The notes under the pieces: generated by a model
Told to the model about the DNA's origin: nothing
The model's database searches: none
The model's input: the letters and a program-made list of their open reading frames with translations, nothing else
Assembly: GCF_965284335.1 (NCBI RefSeq)
Contig: NZ_OZ260076.1
From: Tabrizicola_A sp965284335
GTDB taxonomy: Bacteria > Pseudomonadota > Alphaproteobacteria > Rhodobacterales > Rhodobacteraceae
Direction: 5' to 3' (one strand)
DNA length: 64,000 bases
In this document: in pieces, positions 58,752 to 64,000 of the stretch
How the letters are laid out: the number at the start of each line of letters is the position of its first letter
Numbering within the stretch: the first letter of the stretch is position 1
Translations under genes and position numbers: made by a program

Positions 58752-59897
58752 TTACAGTTTCAGGCCCAGAACCGTCACCAAGCCCAACTCACCAAAGCCG
58801 TTGAACCGGCTGTTGGTGACGGTGGAATAGGCGCCCATGCCTTCGAAAATCACGAAATCGCCCTCGGTGATGTCATCTGGGAAGGGCAAATCACCCGGCA
58901 GACGATCAACCGAATCGCAGGTCGGGCCAAAGCAGATGCGGCCATGCACCGCCCCTTTGCGCATCGCGCCATCGGGGCTAAGAACCGTGATCCGGTCGAT
59001 GATGCCGATCTGACCCAGTTCGAACAATGACCCGTAAAGGCCGTCATTCAAGAACACATGGCTGCCGTCGCGCACCGCCTTGACCCGCGCGGCCAGCGTG
59101 AAGGCGTCGCCGCACATCGCACGGCCCGGCTCGCAGACAAGGGCCGGACGCGCTGCGCCAAAGGCTTCGGTCGTCACGCGGTCAATGGTGGCAAAGGTTT
59201 CTTCCAGCTGCGGCAGCACGCCCACCGCGCGATGGTTGGGAAACCCGCCACCGACATTCAGCCGCGCAATCCGCACCCCGGCCTTTTGCGCAATCACCGC
59301 CGCCTCGCGGATATACGACGCCCAAGCCGCGGGATCCGTGCATTGCGTGCCCGGATGGAAGGTGATCGACGGGATAAACCCGGCCGCGGCCACAGTTTTC
59401 AGAAGTTCAACCGCAACCTCGGCCGTCGCGCCAAATTTGGCACCAAAGTTATAGGCCGCACCCGACACCGGCAGCTTGAAGCGCACCGAAATCTCGCACC
59501 CTTCGGCCGGGACCATCTCGATCAGTTTGGCCAGCTCTGAATGGCTGTCTACCGACCAGGATTTGACCTGCCGCGCCACGCCATGGGCAATCTCTGCGCG
59601 CGAGCGCACGGGGTTGTTGTAGTGAATCGCCGCATCCGGGGCCAAACGGCGGATCAGGTCAATTTCAAAGGGCGAGGCGCAATCAAAGCCCTTGATGCCC
59701 GCCGCCACTAGATTTTCAACGATCTCTTCGCCCGGGTTGGACTTGACCGCATAGGTGACAAGGCCCGGAAATCCGGCCAAAAAGCGCCGCGCCACCGCCT
59801 GCACGGCGCTGGGGGCGAAAAACAGCACCGGGTTTTCCGGCTGCTGTTGTTTCAGGAATTCGGTCGGATTGGTCCAGATTGTTTTGGACAGGCCCAT
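58752..59897 (-). CDS. Ornithine/lysine decarboxylase, DapDC/ODC (group IV) type
   Basis: PLP enzyme making putrescine or cadaverine, the start of polyamine synthesis. 381 residues from the ATG giving MGLSKTIWTNPTEFL, with AAGGA eight bases upstream. TIM barrel plus beta-domain: PLP lysine in TYAVKSNPGEE, glycine loop LNVGGGFPNH, CEPGRAMCGDAF and the catalytic cysteine in CFGPTCDSVD. The same fold covers diaminopimelate decarboxylase, but the size and CDS motif favour a eukaryotic-type ODC. Divergent from an Lrp/AsnC gene across 442 bases. Confidence 0.88.
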   Translation of the reverse strand: MGLSKTIWTNPTEFLKQQQPENPVLFFAPSAVQAVARRFLAGFPGLVTYAVKSNPGEEIVENLVAAGIKGFDCASPFEIDLIRRLAPDAAIHYNNPVRSRAEIAHGVARQVKSWSVDSHSELAKLIEMVPAEGCEISVRFKLPVSGAAYNFGAKFGATAEVAVELLKTVAAAGFIPSITFHPGTQCTDPAAWASYIREAAVIAQKAGVRIARLNVGGGFPNHRAVGVLPQLEETFATIDRVTTEAFGAARPALVCEPGRAMCGDAFTLAARVKAVRDGSHVFLNDGLYGSLFELGQIGIIDRITVLSPDGAMRKGAVHGRICFGPTCDSVDRLPGDLPFPDDITEGDFVIFEGMGAYSTVTNSRFNGFGELGLVTVLGLKL

Positions 59898-60339
59898 TGG
59901 GGTGATCCTTTCTGCCAACAAGATGGGTCACCTCCTCCGTTGTCATACCACATCTGGTATGAACGGCATCGGCACCCGCGAGGTTTTTCCAAACCAGGCC
60001 AGGTGCGTATGAGCCGCCCTTTTCCTGCAACTGAGGATGCCGCATATGGGGGACAACTTCACCGAACAAAACTACATTTTCGACTGATTTTGGCGGCATA
60101 TCGACGAAATTTCGATACAAACTGCATGTTTTGGCCAATTTCGGCCGAGTCTGCAGCCACTGAGCCCCCGCAGGGAGAAAATGATCAAATTTTCTCGAAA
60201 CTGTCGGAGGCAGAGACACTTGCCGCAGTGCAGCGGCGATGGGTCGGATCAGGACGGCAAAGCCTGTCCTTCTGCTCTGGTCAATTGGGTGATCTGCGCG
60301 ATATGCTATGCAAAATGACGACACCAAAAGGCAATGTGC
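59898..60339. other. Divergent intergenic region with palindrome between decarboxylase and Lrp genes
   Basis: 442 bases without a gene. It contains the palindrome TCATACCA-CATC-TGGTATGA (59943-59962). Further along are AT-rich pieces such as GAAATTTC near 60107 and the near-palindrome GGCCAATTTCGGCC near 60133, and AAAAGG just before the Lrp start. Frames open through this region have no coding support. Confidence 0.6.
59943..59962. promoter_or_regulatory. Perfect palindrome, candidate operator of the decarboxylase gene
   Basis: TCATACCA (59943-59950) and TGGTATGA (59955-59962) are exact inverted repeats around CATC. It lies 46 bases upstream of the decarboxylase start. ATACCA/TGGTAT arms fit a GntR- or LacI-type operator as well as a polyamine- or Lrp-linked site; the protein is not identified. 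Confidence 0.45.
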
Positions 60340-60771
60340 ATGGACGACCTTGATCGCAACATTCTTACGCTCTTGGGGGCTGATGCCCGGATGTCTGTGG
60401 CCACCCTTGCCCGGCGCTTGAAGGTGGCGCGCTCGACCATTCAGGCGCGGCTGGAGCGGCTGGAAACCTCGGGCATCATTGCGGGATATACGTTGAAACT
60501 GGGCGAAGCGGCGCGCCAAGGCCGGTTGCGCGCCAGCGTGCTGTTGACGATTGAGCCGCGCAGTCAGGCTGCGATTCTGACCCGTTTGAAGGGCATTGGA
60601 GAGGTGGAGCGTGTGTTCACCACCTCGGGGCGGTTTGATCTGCTGTTGCAGGTGGCGGCATCGAATACCCAAGTGCTGGATTCGGTGCTGGACCAGATCG
60701 GCGCGCTGACTGGGGTGAAATCGTCGGAAAGCCTGATCCACCTGTCCACCCGGCTGGACCGTGCGGTTTAA
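60340..60771 (+). CDS. Lrp/AsnC family transcriptional regulator
   Basis: 143 residues from the second of two nearby ATGs (spacing of eight bases from AAAAGG; the first would be too close). Helix-turn-helix LARRLKVARSTIQARLERL at about 23-41, followed by the AsnC ligand domain (RLRASVLLTIEPRSQA ... VERVFTTSGRFDLLLQVAA). Divergent from the decarboxylase, which it may control, and convergent with the aldolase of the inositol operon. Confidence 0.9.
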   Translation: MDDLDRNILTLLGADARMSVATLARRLKVARSTIQARLERLETSGIIAGYTLKLGEAARQGRLRASVLLTIEPRSQAAILTRLKGIGEVERVFTTSGRFDLLLQVAASNTQVLDSVLDQIGALTGVKSSESLIHLSTRLDRAV

Positions 60772-60789
60772 TTGGCGGTATAATCCCGC

Positions 60790-61629
60790 CTAGGCCCGCC
60801 CCGAAGCCCCAAGATTGCGCATCACCGCGCGGGCAGCTTCGGTCACCGCAGCTTCAGTGCCGCGCAACAGGGCGATGCGGTCAAACTGGTCGGGGTCGCG
60901 CGCCAGCCCGTCCCGCAGCGCCGCGCCAAAGGCCATGCGCAATTCGGTGCCAATGTTGAACTTGGCAATCCGGCTCGTGGCAGCCAGCGTTGCACGCTGC
61001 CCCAATGGCACGCCCGAGCCGCCATGAATGACCAAGGGCACCGCCGTTGCCGCCTCGATCGCGCGCAGGCGGTCCAGATCAATCCCGGCCCCTGCCGATT
61101 GCTGCAAATGCAGATTGCCTACCGAAATGGCCATCGCATCCACGCCAGTCTCAGCCGCAAAGCGCGCCGCATCCTTTGGGTCTGTCCCCGCCGAGGCCGC
61201 CCCCCCGGCATAGCCGACAAAGCCGATCTCGCCCTCACAAGAGGCCCCCGCCGCATGGGCAATCTTGGCCACCGCCGCCGTCAGCGCGATATTTTCGGCC
61301 AAGGGCAGGTTCGACCCATCCACCATGACCGAGGTAAAACCCAAATCCAGCGCCGCGCGGCAGTCGTCCAAGCTATAACCATGGTCGAGGTGTAGCACGA
61401 CGGGCACCGAGGCCGTCTCGGCCAGATGGTGAAACATGGCGGCCAGAATGGGCAAAGGCGTATGCGCCCGACAGCCCGGCCCGGCCTGCAAGATCACAGG
61501 CGCGCGTTCGGCCTCGGCGGCGGCAACATAGGCGCGCATATCCTCCCAGCCCAGACAGACCAGCCCCGGCACGGCATAGCCAAGGGCGTTGGCGGGGCGC
61601 AAGACTTGGGCCAGTGTCGCAAGGGTCAT
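60790..61629 (-). CDS. iolJ: Class II aldolase, probably 2-deoxy-5-keto-gluconate 6-phosphate aldolase (IolJ-like)
   Basis: 279 residues of the class II fructose-bisphosphate aldolase fold with zinc. Ligands: HLDHGYSLDDC (Asp-His), GEIGFVGYAGG, NLHLQ and VIHGGSGVPLGQ. It overlaps iolB by ATGA, so in this context it likely cleaves the 6-phospho product of IolC to dihydroxyacetone phosphate and malonate semialdehyde. A general fructose-bisphosphate or tagatose-bisphosphate aldolase would look much the same; the operon is the main argument. Confidence 0.8.
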   Translation of the reverse strand: MTLATLAQVLRPANALGYAVPGLVCLGWEDMRAYVAAAEAERAPVILQAGPGCRAHTPLPILAAMFHHLAETASVPVVLHLDHGYSLDDCRAALDLGFTSVMVDGSNLPLAENIALTAAVAKIAHAAGASCEGEIGFVGYAGGAASAGTDPKDAARFAAETGVDAMAISVGNLHLQQSAGAGIDLDRLRAIEAATAVPLVIHGGSGVPLGQRATLAATSRIAKFNIGTELRMAFGAALRDGLARDPDQFDRIALLRGTEAAVTEAARAVMRNLGASGRA

Positions 61630-62465
61630 TTGAACTTGGCCACCATATCCATGATGCCGGGGATCGTCTGCAGCTGCGCGGCATGGGTGGGCTGGAAATA
61701 CTGTTTCAGGCTGCGCTGGCTTTGGCCGCCCAAGATGGTGAAGTAATACATCTCATAGCCCGGCAGCACGCAGCAGGGATGATAGCCCTTGTCGATCAGC
61801 ACGGTCGAGCGGTTCATGATGTGATAAGCGTCGCCCGGTTCATTATCGACCCGCTGCAACATTTGCAGGCCTGATCCATAATCGGGCCGGAAGCGGAAGT
61901 TATAGCATTCATCATGCCGGGTTTCGTCCGGCAGGCGGTCGGTGTCATGCTTGTGGCTGGGAAAGCCCGACCAGCCACCCGCGCCGACGGTGTAAAGCTC
62001 GCTGACCAACAGCCGCCCCACCCGGTCATGATAGGCGGCCCCCAAGATATGTTTGATCTTGCGATGGGTCTTGGTGTCATCAGAGCCATATTGCACCAGA
62101 TCCAGATCGGCGGCGCGCACGGCAAAGGGGCGGAGCGTCTCGTCAAACTGCGCGCCTGCGATGAACACCTCGGTGTCAGTCAGGGCGGTGATGCGGCAAC
62201 CGGCGTCGGTGGGCACATAGACGCCTTCTGGCTCACCATCCCAGACATCGATGCCGCGCTGGCCGATCTGGACAAAGGTTTCACCCGCGCATTCTACGGT
62301 GACGGTGCCCGTGGCGGGCACCACACAGGTTTCATAGCCCGGCGTGCGATAGTCAAAATGCTGGCCTGCGCTCAGGCGGACGATGTTGAAATAGACGTAA
62401 GGCACCAAAGGATGGTGCATATCCACGATGGGGCGGTTTTGGTTGTCATGGGGAGCGATGTGCAT
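61626..62465 (-). CDS. iolB: 5-deoxy-glucuronate isomerase
   Basis: Isomerises 5-deoxy-glucuronate to 2-deoxy-5-keto-gluconate in inositol breakdown. 279 residues, two cupin domains. Zinc-binding His-x-His in SGFPSHKHDTD and Glu in DECYNFRF, plus the C-terminal GYHPCCVLPGYEMYYF. Coupled to the aldolase (ATGA) and 11 bases after iolC. Confidence 0.94.
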   Translation of the reverse strand: MHIAPHDNQNRPIVDMHHPLVPYVYFNIVRLSAGQHFDYRTPGYETCVVPATGTVTVECAGETFVQIGQRGIDVWDGEPEGVYVPTDAGCRITALTDTEVFIAGAQFDETLRPFAVRAADLDLVQYGSDDTKTHRKIKHILGAAYHDRVGRLLVSELYTVGAGGWSGFPSHKHDTDRLPDETRHDECYNFRFRPDYGSGLQMLQRVDNEPGDAYHIMNRSTVLIDKGYHPCCVLPGYEMYYFTILGGQSQRSLKQYFQPTHAAQLQTIPGIMDMVAKFK

Positions 62466-62476
62466 GGTCTGTCCTG

Positions 62477-63460
62477 TCAGGCGAGGGTGGGGCCAGAGTG
62501 AAAGGCAAGAAAGCGGTCAAGCTCTTGGCGGGTGGGCATGGCTGGGGCGCAGGCCACGCGGGACACCACAATAGCGGCCGCGGCCGATCCGCGCAGCACC
62601 GCCTGTTCAACGCCCTGCCCCTGCCCGAGGCTGGCAATGAAATTGCCCAAAAACGCATCGCCCGCGCCGGTGGGCTTCAAACTGGCGGTGCGGAAAATGC
62701 CTGTCTTGATTTCTGCGGTGGGGGTGAGGGTGATGGCACCCAATTCCCCCATCTTGTAAACCACGATTTGCGCGCCGTCCCCAATCAGGCTGCGGGCCTT
62801 GTCGAGGCCCTTTTCCACAGCCCCGGCCATAAAGCCAAATTCCACATCATTGCCGACGATCACATCGCACATGGCCGCCGCGCGGGAATAGACTTGGGAC
62901 GCCTCCTCGGCGGACGCCCAGGAATAGGGGCGATAATCCACATCGAAAATCAGCGGCACCCCGGCCGCGCGTGCCAGATCAAAGGCCCGAAAGGCGGCGC
63001 TGCGCGAGGGCTCAGATGCCAGAACGGTTCCAGTTGTGACCAGCGCGGCAAAGCGGGCGTAATCCACCGCCTCGACATCATTCGTCGTCATGGCGAAATC
63101 GGCGGCGCCGTTGCGGTAGATGACAGACTGGCAGTTTTCCAGCCGCGTTTCGACAACAGCCAGTGAATTACGCGCCTCACCTGCGACCGAGCGGACATGG
63201 GCGCGGTCAATGCCATAGGCGTCCAATTGCGCCAGACAAAACCGCCCCACGGCATCATCTGACACACAAGTCAGCAGGGCCGCCCGCCCGCCTGCGCGGG
63301 TCAGCGCCACGGCGATATTGGCCGATGAGCCGCCAAGGGCCGTCGTGAACCGGGTGGCAGTTTCAATCGGCGTGCCCGGCGGGTCGGCGTAAAGATCCAT
63401 CCCGGCGCGCCCGATCACAAGGCAGGGCTTGGCCACCAAGGCAGACAGCGCAGCCATCAA
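62477..63460 (-). CDS. iolC: 5-dehydro-2-deoxygluconokinase (PfkB family)
   Basis: Phosphorylates 2-deoxy-5-keto-gluconate. 327 residues. N-terminal PfkB signature region VIGRAGMDLYADPPGTPIE and GGSSANIAVALTRAGG, and the catalytic motif SLKPTGAGDAFLGNF (about 260-275), whose Asp is the base. The start overlaps iolD by ATGA. Confidence 0.92.
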   Translation of the reverse strand: MMAALSALVAKPCLVIGRAGMDLYADPPGTPIETATRFTTALGGSSANIAVALTRAGGRAALLTCVSDDAVGRFCLAQLDAYGIDRAHVRSVAGEARNSLAVVETRLENCQSVIYRNGAADFAMTTNDVEAVDYARFAALVTTGTVLASEPSRSAAFRAFDLARAAGVPLIFDVDYRPYSWASAEEASQVYSRAAAMCDVIVGNDVEFGFMAGAVEKGLDKARSLIGDGAQIVVYKMGELGAITLTPTAEIKTGIFRTASLKPTGAGDAFLGNFIASLGQGQGVEQAVLRGSAAAAIVVSRVACAPAMPTRQELDRFLAFHSGPTLA

Positions 63461-64000
63461 ATGCCCCGCCGCTGGCCCGCGCGCCCAGCCTCGACCTCGG
63501 CATGTTTTTCCAGCACGCTATCGCTGGCGGAAACCTCAGCCGTGCCAATCTCCCACCACGCATGGCCTTGGGTCGTCCAACCTTCATACGGATCAACCTG
63601 CATAACGATGACGCTGGTCTTGTCCGCCGCCTTTGCGCGCTGGAATGCCGCGCCGAGTTCCGCAGGATTGGCCACGGTTTCGGCATGGGCCCCCATGGCG
63701 CGGGCGTGCGCCTCAAAATCCACGGCAAAGGGGGTGGGAACGGTGGGACAATCCGCGATCAGGTTGTTGAAACTGGCTTGGCCTGTGTTGTTTTGCAGCT
63801 TGTTGATCACTGCAAAGCCGCCGTTATCAAGGACCAGAATGATCAGCTTTTTCTGGGTAAGGACAGACGAGTAAATATCTGAATTCATAAGGAGATAACT
63901 GCCGTCACCGACGAAGACGATGGTGTCTTGTTCAGGTTCCACCTCAGCCTGCGCGATGCGCGCGCCCCAGCCGCCAGCAATCTCATATCCCATGCAGGAA
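63457..64000 (-). CDS. iolD: 3D-(3,5/4)-trihydroxycyclohexane-1,2-dione acylhydrolase, C-terminal part
   Basis: Thiamine diphosphate enzyme that opens the inositol ring. The gene enters from the right edge, leaving about 180 residues. The ThDP-Mg motif is FVGDGSYLLMNSDIYSS, followed by KKLIILVLDNGGFAVINKLQ, both diagnostic of the family. C-terminal DPYEGWTTQGHAWWEIGTAEVS is also typical. Leads iolC, iolB and the aldolase in one operon. The N-terminal part and the promoter lie outside the window. Confidence 0.93.
   Translation of the reverse strand, partial: SCMGYEIAGGWGARIAQAEVEPEQDTIVFVGDGSYLLMNSDIYSSVLTQKKLIILVLDNGGFAVINKLQNNTGQASFNNLIADCPTVPTPFAVDFEAHARAMGAHAETVANPAELGAAFQRAKAADKTSVIVMQVDPYEGWTTQGHAWWEIGTAEVSASDSVLEKHAEVEAGRAGQRRGI

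Noticed and set aside
59847..60353. Plus-strand ORF of 168 codons across the decarboxylase-Lrp spacer
   Set aside because: Overlaps the decarboxylase start in antisense, passes through the palindrome and has no motif.

Overview
The window is a dense, high-GC chromosomal stretch from an alphaproteobacterium of the order Rhodobacterales (Rhodobacteraceae/Paracoccaceae); the genus cannot be fixed from the sequence alone. The evidence is the gene order (purF next to cvpA and radA; trpE separated by an antisense yibQ-like gene from trpG-trpD-ung-trpC-moaC-moeA-lexA-comEC-gltX-gltA), an NDUFA12-type complex I subunit, a DUF2155 protein, a LexA operator of the alphaproteobacterial GAAC-N7-GAAC type, and a propeptide/Fe-S type PurF. 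About sixty protein genes and two tRNA genes are supported. Nearly all are housekeeping genes in tight operons with ATGA, GTGA or TGATG overlaps.

Layout. 1-9.5 kb: 3' end of dnaB, alr-mlaE-mlaF, a two-TM coiled-coil protein, a PqiA-like protein, radA, cvpA, purF and an atypical SDR. 9.5-16.5 kb: a small hypothetical gene, the dihydropyrimidine dehydrogenase pair preT-preA divergent from accB-accC, aat, and an operon of NDUFA12, mlaD and DUF2155. 16.6-25.6 kb: clpX, clpP, a ynjF-like CDP-alcohol phosphatidyltransferase divergent from the ABC system ynjBCD, a sensor kinase with no adjacent regulator, a metallo-beta-lactamase-fold enzyme, and tRNA-Asn. 25.6-29.6 kb is the only accessory-looking stretch: it is AT-rich and poor in genes, with a membrane-PAS-GGDEF gene between the tRNA-Asn 3' end and an imperfect copy of that end (15 of 16 bases), then a secreted protein of unknown function. 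29.6-36.6 kb: VOC protein, tdh-kbl with an XRE-cupin regulator, selO, tRNA-Pro, DUF192, a double cold-shock protein and pdxH. 36.6-43.4 kb: fabI, a LysE-type exporter, gpt, an aminotransferase, a PpiD/SurA-like chaperone and trpE. 43.6-55.9 kb: the yibQ-like gene, trpGD-ung-trpC-moaC-moeA, lexA, comEC, gltX and gltA. 56-64 kb: a DUF1624-like membrane protein, alternative oxidase, a DUF2235 hydrolase, an ornithine/lysine decarboxylase divergent from an Lrp/AsnC regulator, and an inositol catabolism operon (iolD-iolC-iolB-aldolase) running off the right edge.

How the genes relate. MlaE/MlaF (2-3.5 kb) and MlaD (16 kb) should form one phospholipid transporter, although encoded in two operons. 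PreT/PreA reduce uracil and thymine, with a palindromic operator candidate in front. Kbl and Tdh degrade threonine, with a promoter and repeated operator-like motifs beneath the XRE-cupin gene. Two features recur: a family of at least six intergenic GC-rich repeats with the core CAAATATCC or a variant, and several non-canonical active or metal sites (Tdh without its structural-zinc cysteines, an SDR lacking the usual serine). I found no CRISPR array, no complete insertion sequence and no intact integrase gene. The most unusual region is the tRNA-Asn-bounded remnant at 25.6-27.9 kb.
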